Part shown: piece by piece, positions 15,671 to 24,407 of the stretch | How the letters are laid out: each line of letters opens with the position of its first letter | Numbering within the stretch: the first letter of the stretch is position 1 | From: Fictibacillus phosphorivorans | Lineage (GTDB): Bacteria > Bacillota > Bacilli > Bacillales > Fictibacillaceae | Direction of reading: 5' to 3' | NCBI RefSeq assembly: GCF_007673525.1 | Contig: NZ_VDZU01000001.1 | Coordinates: 2,242,177-2,306,176 of the forward strand | DNA length: 64,000 nucleotides | Translations under genes and position numbers: made by a program | Notes under the pieces: generated by a model | The model's database searches: none | Seen by the model: only the letters and a program-made list of their open reading frames with translations | What the model was told of the DNA's origin: nothing

Positions 15671-16135
15671 TTACATTGCGATCTCGTTTTTCTTTTTATT
15701 GAACAAAACAAGCATAGCAAGTCGCCATGGCAAAATCATTCCAAACGCAACAATAAAGAATAACGAACTTGTTTCAAAGATCGATATCGTCGAACCAATA
15801 TACCACTTTAGAGCTAAGCGGATGGCAAACAATCCGATTATGATAAAGATAAAGGCTTTCGATCGAACTAAGTATACATGATCACCTTTAATCTCGAACT
15901 TACTTGTCATGATAAGAAATATCGAAAACATTAAACCAACTAAGAACGCCTCCCCCGCTTCCGTCCAGGTGATGTGAAAAGCGGGAATCACGAACTGTAG
16001 AAAACCTGTACTCATAGCCAGTGGAGGTATGATGATTCTTTTGGTCGTCACCGGTTCTCTTGTTTCTTTCATTCGGAAGTTAAAAATAATCACTGCCATG
16101 ATGATGGCAAAGCATGTACTCGCAATAAAAAACAC
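15671..16135 (-). CDS. ccdC: CcdC family membrane protein
   Basis: A 154-residue membrane protein with about five helices (for example AFIFIIIGLFAIRLALKWYIG and SSLFFIVAFGMILPWRLAMLVLF in parts). Start GTG 16135 with GGGGAAGGGA 7 nt upstream, inside the end of mrpB. It matches B. subtilis CcdC (YneJ), encoded beside ccdA; that gene is not required for cytochrome c maturation and its role is unclear. Last gene of ccdA-mrpB-ccdC; gap to mrpB is 2 bp. Confidence 0.88.
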   Translation of the reverse strand: MFFIASTCFAIIMAVIIFNFRMKETREPVTTKRIIIPPLAMSTGFLQFVIPAFHITWTEAGEAFLVGLMFSIFLIMTSKFEIKGDHVYLVRSKAFIFIIIGLFAIRLALKWYIGSTISIFETSSLFFIVAFGMILPWRLAMLVLFNKKKNEIAM

Positions 16136-16137
16136 AG

Positions 16138-16593
16138 TTAGTTCCCTTCCCCTACTTCTTTCTCGATCTTATCTTCTGCAATTGAGAGGATAATGGTCAT
16201 CGTCACACCGATTACTGTCAAATAAACTCCTAAATCAAAGAGCATCGCTGTAGCAAGCTCTGTTTTCCCTAACAACGGGAGTTGAAAATAGCCAAAACTA
16301 TGACTCAAAAACGGAACACCCAAAACAAAGGAACCTGCTCCTGTCAGTATGGCGATCAATAAACCAGCTGCTATCATGTACGTAAAGTTAATCGGCAAGA
16401 TTCTATGTACTGGTTGTAATCCGTAGGAAACATAGAGAAGAAGAAATGCTCCTGCTCCCATCAATCCTCCGATGAATCCTCCTCCAGGCGCATTATGCCC
16501 TGAAAAAAGCATGTTAATTGAAAAAGCTAGAATAACAAAAACAATAATATTTGTTGTTGTTTTTAAGATAAGGTCATTCGATCGTGAATGCAT
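16138..16593 (-). CDS. mrpB: Orphan MrpB/MnhB-type Na+/H+ antiporter subunit
   Basis: A 151-residue, four-helix membrane protein with the MnhB core: SGHNAPGGGFIGGLMGAGAF near residue 32 and LFDLGVYLTVIGV in the last helices. In Mrp antiporters MrpB is one of seven subunits; here no other mrp gene is near. It sits between ccdA (27-bp gap) and ccdC (2-bp gap), where B. subtilis carries the CheY-like ccdB (yneI). RBS AAAGGGGA precedes ATG 16593. It may complete an Mrp complex encoded elsewhere or act alone. Confidence 0.85.
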   Translation of the reverse strand: MHSRSNDLILKTTTNIIVFVILAFSINMLFSGHNAPGGGFIGGLMGAGAFLLLYVSYGLQPVHRILPINFTYMIAAGLLIAILTGAGSFVLGVPFLSHSFGYFQLPLLGKTELATAMLFDLGVYLTVIGVTMTIILSIAEDKIEKEVGEGN

Positions 16594-16620
16594 GATGTAT
16601 ATCCCCTTTCCATTTTACTC

Positions 16621-17331
16621 TTAAAAACCTTTGAATCCTCCAAACACACGGTTTGTTAAAAATGAAGTTAATTGAGTCAGCCAATCAAAGTATAGAAAGA
16701 TTCCCATGATGACCATAAGAGTTCCGCCTACCACCATAAACTGACGATTGAACTTTTTTATTACCTTTAGTTTATCCAAAAAGAAGCTTAAAACAAAGAA
16801 AGGAACAGCAAATCCTAAAACATAAGCGACCATATACGTCATAGATGCTGCTGGATTTGATACTCCAAGCGCAATAACGCCTGCTAGAATCGGACCCATA
16901 CAAGGTGTCCACCCTGCTGCAAAACCAATTCCGATCAATACGGAACCCAGATATCCAGTAGGACGAGATTGAAACCTGACTTTCTTATCCTTCATCAAAA
17001 AAGTAGGAGTTATGAATCCTATTACAACTAGTCCGAAAAAGATTATAACAATAGCCCCGATCTGTCTTAGCAAAGTTTGATATTGTACGAATAGATCACC
17101 GATAATCGTAGTAGATAGACCAAGGAAAAGAAATATGATCGAAAAACCTATTAAAAAAAATGTAGTATGTAAAAGTGCCGTTTTTCTAAGCATTGCGTTT
17201 TCTTCTTTAAGTTCCTGAACAGAGATCCCGGTTATGTAGGATAGAAAAGCAGGATACAACGGTAAACAGCAAGGTGAAATAAAGGAGAGCAAGCCAGCTC
17301 CAAAAGCAAGCAGAATATTAAGATCGGTCAT
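16621..17331 (-). CDS. ccdA: Cytochrome c biogenesis protein CcdA
   Basis: A 236-residue, six-helix membrane thiol-disulfide transporter. It passes electrons from cytoplasmic thioredoxin across the membrane for cytochrome c maturation and, in B. subtilis, endospore development. The conserved proline-cysteine motifs are present: ISPCCLPLYP (18-27) and GWTPCMGP (about 137-144), with a symmetric inverted-repeat layout. RBS AAAGGAG, ATG 17331. First gene of the ccdA-mrpB-ccdC unit. Confidence 0.95.
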   Translation of the reverse strand: MTDLNILLAFGAGLLSFISPCCLPLYPAFLSYITGISVQELKEENAMLRKTALLHTTFFLIGFSIIFLFLGLSTTIIGDLFVQYQTLLRQIGAIVIIFFGLVVIGFITPTFLMKDKKVRFQSRPTGYLGSVLIGIGFAAGWTPCMGPILAGVIALGVSNPAASMTYMVAYVLGFAVPFFVLSFFLDKLKVIKKFNRQFMVVGGTLMVIMGIFLYFDWLTQLTSFLTNRVFGGFKGF

Positions 17332-17404
17332 TTTTTTAGTAAGCTCCTTTTTACAGTTCTCTCTCTATCTTAAAGGGAATATCCATTTTGTTCAAACATA
17401 AAGA

Positions 17405-17430
17405 AAGACAGCTTTGAAAAAAGCTGTCAG
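17405..17430 (-). terminator. Terminator of the VanY-type gene
   Basis: Stem GACAGCTTT / AAAGCTGTC downstream of the gene at 17436, followed on the minus strand by a T-rich tract. Confidence 0.78.
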
Positions 17431-17435
17431 ATATT

Positions 17436-18281
17436 TTATGGTTTTTGTAAATACTCTTCGAGCGTAATACCCTGCTCGTGAATTTTTTTAGCATGATCCA
17501 CACCAACATACCGTAAATGCCAAGGTTCATATTGATATCCCGTAATCTCTTCTTTTCCTTTAAGATATCTGATGATAAACCCATACTTATGTGCATTTTC
17601 TGCGAGCCATTTTCCTTCTTTTGTCTCACCGAACGCTTCTACAAGCTCAAAGTTCACTTCTTGAGAAGTTACGTCCATTGACAATCCAGTCTGATGCTCG
17701 CTCTGACCGGGTCTGGAACTCGTTTTGTTCGCTACCTCTTCTCCTTTTTGCTCCGCGTTAAAGGCAAAGATGGATACTTGAGTATCATATGAGCGATAAC
17801 CTGATTGAGCTAGCAGCTCCAGGCCATCTTCTTCCGCTGCCTTAAACAATACTTCTAGGGAAAGTGCAGCTTCTTTTCTAAGTTTTTTCTTAGGCAGATC
17901 CTCTTTAAACGGAAACGGAACATTAGGTGTAACTAAATCTTTCGGTTCATAATCACCTGGTAGGTTTCTTTCCTTGTTTGCAACAATTAAAAGATCGTCT
18001 AAATTCTGTACGACCGCTTTTCCGTCACCGGATGCTGTTACCGTCTCTTCTAACCACGGTAGATCACTCTCCGCTGAAGGTTGTTCATCAGGAGTTTCAT
18101 TTTTGTTTTCATCATTTGGTTTTGGTGTAGTCTGCTCGTTCGAAATCTGTTTTTCGTTCTCTTCAGAGCTCTCTTCATTAAAGGTAGCATTCCATTTCTT
18201 TTCTGCCCAATCAACTGGCTTACATGCTGAAAGGACAACCATGCTGCCGATCAACATCGATGGTAATACGTATTTCTTCAA
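17436..18281 (-). CDS. D-Ala-D-Ala carboxypeptidase, VanY/M15 family lipoprotein
   Basis: A 281-residue lipoprotein: lipobox LSAC with Cys20, then an acidic, Glu/Asn/Pro-rich linker (about 30-75) and a C-terminal M15B peptidase domain. Zinc and catalytic motifs: SGYRSYDTQ, SEHQTGLSMD (His and Asp ligands) and EPWHLRYVG (catalytic Glu and His ligand). It is predicted to trim D-alanine from peptidoglycan stem peptides at the cell surface, like B. subtilis YodJ. The start is TTG 18281 with AAAGGATGAGA before it. There is no resistance-operon context, so housekeeping trimming is more likely than glycopeptide resistance. Confidence 0.9.
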   Translation of the reverse strand: MKKYVLPSMLIGSMVVLSACKPVDWAEKKWNATFNEESSEENEKQISNEQTTPKPNDENKNETPDEQPSAESDLPWLEETVTASGDGKAVVQNLDDLLIVANKERNLPGDYEPKDLVTPNVPFPFKEDLPKKKLRKEAALSLEVLFKAAEEDGLELLAQSGYRSYDTQVSIFAFNAEQKGEEVANKTSSRPGQSEHQTGLSMDVTSQEVNFELVEAFGETKEGKWLAENAHKYGFIIRYLKGKEEITGYQYEPWHLRYVGVDHAKKIHEQGITLEEYLQKP

Positions 18282-18479
18282 AGCATTCTCATCCTTTTAT
18301 TCAGTTTGTCTGTACGTGTATGCTATCTTATAATAAAATAATTTGCAAATAAGTCAATCCTTAAAACACATGTTCATATTTTCGAAAAATTATAGTAAAA
18401 AATAGGGACATTTTTGAATGGAGATGCGAATAAAAGTTTTTTCACAAACCTTGCATAAAAGTACTCTGTTTTCTATGTT

Positions 18480-18660
18480 ATTTTACGATACGTGTTTTTA
18501 TATTTATTACGCGTTCACCGGTTAATTGGTTGTTTTCACCTTAATCACTTTTCTTCACCTTTAAAACAGGTAGGAGCACCGCTAAGACGCGCTTTACCAC
18601 CTGAGATTACACCGCGCGATCACCTGAAAGCAATACACACACAGTACAAAACAGAATTAA
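18480..18660. other. Unexplained GC-richer intergenic segment
   Basis: The gap 18282-18715 is AT-rich near the VanY promoter but contains a GC-richer block (about 18565-18630) with repeated ACCTGA (twice) and CAGGT/ACCTG, CGCGC/GCGCG complementary pairs, ending at a strong hairpin. I found no convincing protein; a 75-codon frame (18492-18719) lacks a start site and runs into the terminator. A structured RNA or a gene remnant is possible. Confidence 0.3.
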
Positions 18661-18697
18661 GAAAGACAGCTCTGTATTACGAAGAGCTGTCTTTTCG
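18660..18697. terminator. Terminator downstream of yheH-like gene
   Basis: Stem AAGACAGCTC / GAGCTGTCTT with a TGTATTACGAA loop and T-rich flank on both sides. It could also terminate a plus-strand transcript from the 18.5-kb segment. Confidence 0.8.
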
Positions 18698-18715
18698 TAT
18701 ATATCATTTCGTTAA

Positions 18716-20518
18716 TTAACCCACATCGTTCATAGAATCTTTTCCATGTTGTAAAAGGAACATCTTATGATACAACCCTCGCTGCCTTAATAGTTCTTGG
18801 TGAGTGCCTCTTTCGACAATTTCACCTTTATGCAACACGAGAATGAGTTCGGCGTCTTGTATTGTAGATAATCGATGAGCGATAGCAATGGTCGTTCTGC
18901 CGCTGCGCATCTTATGAAGTGCTTCTTGAATCTCTTCTTCCGTCTCTGTATCAATGTTTGCCGTCGCTTCGTCGAGTATTAAGATTTTCGGGGAAAAAGC
19001 CATCGTGCGTGCAAAAGAGATCAGCTGTCTCTGCCCACTTGAAAATGTTGCTCCTCTTTCTCCTAACTCTGTTTGATACCCCTCTGGCAACCTTTCAATA
19101 AAGGGGGCAGCTTGAACAAACCTAGCCGCATTCTTTACATCTTCATCTGTGATCGTCTCATCGTACAATCTTACGTTCTGCATAATATCACCTACAAATA
19201 AGAAGGGATCTTGCAAAACGAGCCCCATCTTAGTTCTCAACTCTTTGTTTTCAAAGTTGGATAAAGGAACGTCATCGATCAAAATCTTACCTTTATTCAC
19301 TTCATAAAAACGCATGAGCAAATTGATGATCGAGCTCTTACCACTTCCGGTATGACCGACGAGGGCTACTGTTTGACCAGGCTCTGCAGTGAAAGTGATA
19401 TCTTTTAGAACTTCCTGTTCTCCATCATAAGAAAAGGAAACGTCTTTAAATTCGATCTTTCCTCTTGAAATCGAAGGCGTCTCATCCCCTTTTTTAATAG
19501 GAGCAAATTCTTCTTCATCCATGACTGTAAATACTCGTCCTGCAGAAACGATCGCTTGCTGAAAGATAGAAAGGCGCATCATCATCATGTTAACCGGTTC
19601 AAAAAAGCGATCTAGATAATTGATAAAAGCATAGATCACACCGATCTCAACGGGGGAATTAAAAGATTTAATGCCAAAAAAGGATAGAATCATCAACAAT
19701 GCAAACATATAGACAAGATCAACGGCAGGTCTTAGCAACAAACCATTGTATTTTATATTTCTGATCTGTGCGTCATTATGCTCTTGATTAATTTTTGCAA
19801 ACTCTTTTCTCAGCCTCTTTTGCTGATTGAACACTTGGACGATTGACATCCCTTGAAGAGATTCGTTCAATTTAGCGTTCAACTGGCTAAGTTTCTCTCT
19901 CATGTCATAAAACGACCTTGAACTGTATTTACGGTATAACCACATGATCAAAACGATGAACGGTAAGATCCCTAAACAGAATAAAGCAAGTTTTACATTC
20001 AAATAGAACATGAAACCAAAGATACCAAATAAAAATACAATATTTTGAACAAACGTTGAGAGTACACTTACATAAAGATCTTTCACTGCTTCTGTATCGT
20101 TGGTAATTCTTGATACTAAACTTCCAACTGGTGTACGGTCAAAGAATTTTAATCCTAGTGAATGTACCTTTGAAAACACTTGAATCCGAAGCGTTTGAAT
20201 GATATCTAGAGCGACCGATTGAAACAGAACAAATTGTATATAATTTACGACCGCTGAGATTACGATTAATCCAATATATCCAGAAGCAAGGACCACTAAA
20301 GCTCTTTGATCGAAATTTCGAGGTGTGACAAAATCGTCGATGAACGTTTTAACGAGAATAGGACCCGTAAGTTCAGCTGCCGTCGCAACGAGTAATAGAA
20401 AGAAAGCGAACGCCAAACGCTTCTTGTGTGGTTTTGTATAAGACATGAGTCTTTTGAAAACTGACCACTGCTTCATTTGCTGCAATTCATCGAGCGTTGG
20501 TTCTTGTTCAGTACTCAT
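18716..20518 (-). CDS. yheH: ABC exporter half, YheH-like
   Basis: A 600-residue ABC half-transporter: six membrane helices (about 35-320), then the nucleotide-binding domain with Walker A GHTGSGKSS, signature FSSGQRQ (a variant of LSGGQ) and Walker B ILILDEATANID with a normal catalytic Glu. Its ATG overlaps the stop of the partner gene by 4 bp (ATGA), and GGAGGTG lies 7 nt upstream. Together the two form a heterodimeric exporter of the YheH/YheI or BmrCD type. In B. subtilis YheHI is linked to sporulation-kinase signalling and drug efflux; the substrate here is unknown. Confidence 0.87.
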   Translation of the reverse strand: MSTEQEPTLDELQQMKQWSVFKRLMSYTKPHKKRLAFAFFLLLVATAAELTGPILVKTFIDDFVTPRNFDQRALVVLASGYIGLIVISAVVNYIQFVLFQSVALDIIQTLRIQVFSKVHSLGLKFFDRTPVGSLVSRITNDTEAVKDLYVSVLSTFVQNIVFLFGIFGFMFYLNVKLALFCLGILPFIVLIMWLYRKYSSRSFYDMREKLSQLNAKLNESLQGMSIVQVFNQQKRLRKEFAKINQEHNDAQIRNIKYNGLLLRPAVDLVYMFALLMILSFFGIKSFNSPVEIGVIYAFINYLDRFFEPVNMMMMRLSIFQQAIVSAGRVFTVMDEEEFAPIKKGDETPSISRGKIEFKDVSFSYDGEQEVLKDITFTAEPGQTVALVGHTGSGKSSIINLLMRFYEVNKGKILIDDVPLSNFENKELRTKMGLVLQDPFLFVGDIMQNVRLYDETITDEDVKNAARFVQAAPFIERLPEGYQTELGERGATFSSGQRQLISFARTMAFSPKILILDEATANIDTETEEEIQEALHKMRSGRTTIAIAHRLSTIQDAELILVLHKGEIVERGTHQELLRQRGLYHKMFLLQHGKDSMNDVG

Positions 20519-22266
20519 TTGATTACACCTCCTTGCGAAATCAGTGTTTCCAATGCTTGTTTTTCATATGTTTCTTTGTACCATCCATCCTCATTCAATA
20601 AACTGAGATGAGTACCCCGTTGTACGATTGTTCCGTTCTCCAAAACGATGATTAGATCACAATGCGCGATCGAAGATAGGCGATGTGCTGTAATGATCGT
20701 CGTTTGATTCTGGCGTTTACGCTTCAGTTGCTGAAGGATGGATTCTTCTGTTTTTGCATCAACAGCAGAAAGAGAGTCGTCTAGGATTAAGATTTCTGGG
20801 TTCTTAATCAATGCTCTTGCAATAGAGATCCTTTGTTTTTGTCCCCCTGAAAGTGTTACGCCCCTCTCCCCCACTACTGTTTCATAACCATATTTGAACT
20901 GCGTTATATCTTTATGAATAGAGGCCAGTTCCGCTGCTTCTTTTATTTTTATAAAAGGTGATTCAACTTTAGAGAACGCTATATTTTCCGCAATAGTTGC
21001 CGAAAATAAAAAATGGTCTTGAGGTACATAGCCGATCGAATTTCGTAAAGCATGCAATTTATAATCACAGATATCGTGATCATCTATAATAATGTCGTCT
21101 AATCTTAATTGAAATTCACGCAGCAATAGCTTGCAAAGCGTGGTTTTGCCGCTGCCTGTCTTCCCGACGACCCCAAGAGTCTGACCGCGTTTTAAAGTAA
21201 AATGAATATCACTTAAAACAGGAGTACCCGTAGTATAAGAAAATTGCTCTAATTGATATGATATATCACCTTTGGGACAGTTTTCGATTGAACCACTGTC
21301 TTCAATCTCTTCTTTTACAGCAAGAAGTGACTCTACACGATCATAAGAAGCTCTTCCTCGCTCTACGATATTAAACAGCCAGCCAAATGCAAGCATCGGC
21401 CATATGAGTAATCCGAGGTAGCTCGTAAATGAAACCAGTTCGCCTATCGTGAGTTCGTTATGCGTTACGAGAATCGAGCCATAACCAACCGCTAAGAAAA
21501 AGGAGAAACCAATGATCAGCGATATCGTTGGATCGAATAAAGAATCAACACGTGCAACAGCCATGTTCTTTTTTACAGCATCTTGGGATAGTTTTGAAAA
21601 GCTGTCGATATCATCTCTTTCTTGACCAAAAGCTTTGATTACCCTCGTCCCAGAGATGCTTTCTTGCACTTTATCATTTAGAGTCGAGAATGCTTCTTGT
21701 GCACTATGAAACCTTTTATGCAGCATCGTACCGTACTTGTTTGTTGCCCAAGCCATGATAGGTAGAGGCAGTAGACTAACAAGTGTTAGCTTCCAACTGA
21801 TCGTAGTAGCCATCGCGATCAACGTGAAACCGCCCATCATCAAGGAATCCACTAAAGTCAAAACACCATCGCCTGCGGTCTGTTGAATGGCTTGCAGATC
21901 ATTTGTAGAATGAGCCATCAAGTCTCCTACACGTCTTTTATGGTAGAATTCTTGTGATTTTTTTGTGAAATGTTCGTAAAGCCTATTTCTTAGTAACATA
22001 GCCAATTTAACGGCTGAACCGAATATCAAGATTCTCCAGATATAACGAAGAACATAGATGCCAATCGCAATACCGATTAATACAGCAGCATATCTCCATA
22101 ATATCTCTTCGGTTATCGTACCTTCCTTAATATGATCAACAATGAGCCCGACCACTTTTGGAGGTACTAACAACCCTAATGAGACGAATGCCAGCATCAC
22201 GATTCCGCCCAAATATCGCCACTTTTCTTGTTTAAAATACCACATCAATTGCAGAAAAACCCTCAA
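20515..22266 (-). CDS. yheI: ABC exporter half with degenerate ATPase site, YheI-like
   Basis: A 583-residue partner of the gene at 18716. Six membrane helices occupy about 15-300; the ATPase domain has Walker A GKTGSGKTT and canonical signature LSGGQKQR, but Walker B reads ILILDDSLSAVD with Asp in place of the catalytic Glu. One degenerate site is typical of heterodimeric exporters. The start is TTG 22266 with AAGGGGG 8 nt upstream. Confidence 0.87.
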   Translation of the reverse strand: MRVFLQLMWYFKQEKWRYLGGIVMLAFVSLGLLVPPKVVGLIVDHIKEGTITEEILWRYAAVLIGIAIGIYVLRYIWRILIFGSAVKLAMLLRNRLYEHFTKKSQEFYHKRRVGDLMAHSTNDLQAIQQTAGDGVLTLVDSLMMGGFTLIAMATTISWKLTLVSLLPLPIMAWATNKYGTMLHKRFHSAQEAFSTLNDKVQESISGTRVIKAFGQERDDIDSFSKLSQDAVKKNMAVARVDSLFDPTISLIIGFSFFLAVGYGSILVTHNELTIGELVSFTSYLGLLIWPMLAFGWLFNIVERGRASYDRVESLLAVKEEIEDSGSIENCPKGDISYQLEQFSYTTGTPVLSDIHFTLKRGQTLGVVGKTGSGKTTLCKLLLREFQLRLDDIIIDDHDICDYKLHALRNSIGYVPQDHFLFSATIAENIAFSKVESPFIKIKEAAELASIHKDITQFKYGYETVVGERGVTLSGGQKQRISIARALIKNPEILILDDSLSAVDAKTEESILQQLKRKRQNQTTIITAHRLSSIAHCDLIIVLENGTIVQRGTHLSLLNEDGWYKETYEKQALETLISQGGVIK

Positions 22267-22352
22267 CGCCCGTTCCCCCTTGTTTGCATATCAAAACAAT
22301 TATAGTTTACCAATATATGAAAATTCAGAAAAGGAAAAAGTTTCACGAAAAA

Positions 22353-22375
22353 AAGACCCTATAGTGACAGGTCTT
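22353..22375 (-). terminator. Terminator of mnmH
   Basis: Stem AAGACC / GGTCTT with an 11-nt loop and a T-run on the minus strand, between mnmH and the exporter genes. Confidence 0.7.
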
Positions 22376-22394
22376 CTTATCATGGTGATAATTG

Positions 22395-23441
22395 TTAACT
22401 AGATAGATGATCTAATTGGTTCTTTACTTGTGAATAGATGTCACTATAGGAATGACTAGACAGTTTAATGCACTCACTGTCATACTGTTTTTGAGCGTAA
22501 TCGTACTTTGGATCATAATAGTTTTCAAGTAAGAGGGAAACTACTTTTTCGTAGTTTAACGAAATGAGGTTTTCTTGCATATTCATCATGATTGATGAAG
22601 GTATTCTTTTTGAAAGCTTATTGACTGCTTCCACGATCTCATCTTTATGCAGAACCGGTTCGTACACATTACAGATATATTGAACTCGCAAGTGAAAAGG
22701 TAAATCCACATGAATGCGAACACCACTGTACTTTCCTTCTAAAAGAAAATTGGGGACGACTACTCTTCCAATTCGTTTACTCTCTGATTCTATAATCAAT
22801 GATGAAGACTTCTCCAACTTTTTAAGCCTTTCATAAAGTCTTGATTCAAATTCCTTCTGGGAAGCAGGGTGTTCTCCAATATTTCCAAAAATTGAGCCTT
22901 TATGCCCTGCCATTTCTTCAAGGTTTAAGACTGGATATCCTTCTTCTTGCAACTGCTGCAATAGTTTTGTCTTCATCGTACCGGTATGACCTTCAATTAC
23001 GATAATCTTTCTTGGTTCATCAACCATCTTTTTTAGAGTAGATTCAATTTTCTTTCGATACGACCTTATACCTCCATGGAGCTGTAAGGTCCTCATCCCC
23101 ATCATGTTCATCGTTTCTGCAATACTTTTCGAACGAAACCCACCACGTGCGCAATAGATGACCACTTGTTTTTCTGGATGTTCTTTACTTTTTGAATGAA
23201 TCTTTTTATATATGTTCGGAAGTTTGGGTGCAACAACTTGCAGTCCTCGCTCCATCGCAGCTTCTTTACTATCCTGTTTGTAGAGCGTACCTATTTCTGC
23301 TCTTTCCTCATTGGAAAAAATACTCACATTGTACGCACCAGGAATATGATACTCTTCAAATTCTTTAGGAGATCTTACATCAAAGAGCAAATAATGCTCG
23401 GCATCTATCTCATCTATGGAAATCACTTTAACGTTGTTCAC
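22395..23441 (-). CDS. mnmH: tRNA 2-selenouridine(34) synthase MnmH (SelU)
   Basis: A 348-residue protein that replaces sulfur by selenium at the wobble base of tRNAs for Lys, Glu and Gln, using selenophosphate from SelD. The N-terminal rhodanese domain has DVRSPKEFEEYHIPGA and the active Cys97 in VVIYCARGGFRSKS. A P-loop domain follows; its Walker A reads GHTGTMKT (151-158) with Met where Gly is usual. Start GTG 23441 is chosen because AAAGGG lies 9 nt upstream and the next ATG upstream abuts that site. It is a single-gene unit, 7 kb from the sel cluster. Confidence 0.93.
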   Translation of the reverse strand: MNNVKVISIDEIDAEHYLLFDVRSPKEFEEYHIPGAYNVSIFSNEERAEIGTLYKQDSKEAAMERGLQVVAPKLPNIYKKIHSKSKEHPEKQVVIYCARGGFRSKSIAETMNMMGMRTLQLHGGIRSYRKKIESTLKKMVDEPRKIIVIEGHTGTMKTKLLQQLQEEGYPVLNLEEMAGHKGSIFGNIGEHPASQKEFESRLYERLKKLEKSSSLIIESESKRIGRVVVPNFLLEGKYSGVRIHVDLPFHLRVQYICNVYEPVLHKDEIVEAVNKLSKRIPSSIMMNMQENLISLNYEKVVSLLLENYYDPKYDYAQKQYDSECIKLSSHSYSDIYSQVKNQLDHLSS

Positions 23442-23491
23442 TGCTATCATCCCTTTGTTGATGCATATCGCTAGCTTAAGGCATAACGAAA

Positions 23492-23523
23492 ACAAGCACC
23501 CGATTCTATATCAGGGTGCTTGT
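23492..23523 (-). terminator. Hairpin downstream of yneF
   Basis: Stem ACAAGCACCC / GGGTGCTTGT with 12-nt loop; the T-run after it on the minus strand is weak. It separates yneF from mnmH. Confidence 0.65.
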
Positions 23524-23530
23524 CCAACAC

Positions 23531-23749
23531 TTACTTCATCTGTTTGTTCATAGCCTGCATCATTTGATTGATCTTTTTCTGACTTGGTTTCTGACCCATC
23601 TGCATCATCATCACACGCAACATATTTTCATTAATCGGTGGATTTTTTTGTAAATAACTCATCATATACTTGCGGGCAATAAAAAATCCGATCGCAACAC
23701 CTGCAATCAGTGAAAGTGCACACACAAGGATTATCATACCAGTACTCAT
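23531..23749 (-). CDS. yneF: YneF family (UPF0154) membrane protein
   Basis: A 72-residue protein with one N-terminal membrane helix ([20 protein letters not shown]) and a basic, Met/Gln-rich tail ([20 protein letters not shown]), the UPF0154 hallmark. ATG 23749 follows AAGGAGG by 9 nt; an upstream in-frame ATG merely spans that site. Function unknown. It sits between mnmH and sirA as in the B. subtilis tkt-yneE-yneF order, apart from the mnmH insertion. Confidence 0.92.
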   Translation of the reverse strand: MSTGMIILVCALSLIAGVAIGFFIARKYMMSYLQKNPPINENMLRVMMMQMGQKPSQKKINQMMQAMNKQMK

Positions 23750-23826
23750 TGTAAAAACTTCCTCCTTCATGTTGTCTAGAACTAGTTTACTACAAGTTTA
23801 CCTACACATACAAGATTGAAAGAGAA

Positions 23827-24267
23827 TTAAGTGGCATAGACCATGTTCAATTTAAACGGTGAGAGCCACCCGAATTTTCTTTCGCCATAGTCCATCGCAA
23901 GAAAATAAGGTTCATATTGGCGTAACGCTTCAAATATAACCGTTTCTGCTTCAAAGTTACCGATGCTATAAAGATGTATATATTGATCAGTGAGTTCTAT
24001 TCTCACGATGCTATCTTTGCAAGTCAAAGAATATGTTTCTCCTTCTGAACGCCATTCCTGCTTATCATTTAATTGGTTCCAGAAGTGTTTTTCTAGTTGA
24101 GAAACAGATAATAGAGAGGTTATGTAGCTGATCTGCTTCTGTAAGATAGTTTTAGAAATGCCATTTGAGCGCTGTTCTTCAAAAAACAACTGAAACAGCT
24201 TATTTTCCTTGCCATAATAGGAATGAGCAACTTCTTTTGTGATTAGATAAATATAAAATTCTCTCAT
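23827..24267 (-). CDS. sirA: Sporulation inhibitor of replication SirA
   Basis: A 146-residue protein matching B. subtilis SirA (YneE) in place, length and motifs: FYIYLITKEVAHSYYGKE at the N-terminus and FEAETVIFEALRQYEPYFLAMDYG-like C-terminal block ending GWLSPFK. In B. subtilis SirA is made under Spo0A control and binds DnaA domain I to block new rounds of replication in sporulating cells. ATG 24267 is favoured (GAGGAG 7 nt upstream) over a TTG two codons earlier. I did not identify a Spo0A box with confidence. Confidence 0.88.
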   Translation of the reverse strand: MREFYIYLITKEVAHSYYGKENKLFQLFFEEQRSNGISKTILQKQISYITSLLSVSQLEKHFWNQLNDKQEWRSEGETYSLTCKDSIVRIELTDQYIHLYSIGNFEAETVIFEALRQYEPYFLAMDYGERKFGWLSPFKLNMVYAT

Positions 24268-24373
24268 AAACAAGCTCCTCTCCGAACATTTTCTAAAAGT
24301 ATATACAAAGTACGGAAAAAAGCTTGTCTAAAAAGGTGTGCAAAATACAACTACTTTTGTCGAAACAGTAAGA

Positions 24374-24406
24374 AAAGGAGGTTCCCTCTCGGAAACCTCC
24401 TTTCTT
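24374..24406 (-). terminator. Terminator of tkt
   Basis: Stem AAGGAGGTTCC / GGAAACCTCCTT directly after the tkt stop, followed on the minus strand by C/T-rich sequence. Confidence 0.8.
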
Positions 24407-24407
24407 T

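Noticed and set aside
18492..18719. 75-codon plus-strand ORF
   Set aside because: No ribosome site or standard start, odd composition, and it runs through a strong terminator hairpin.
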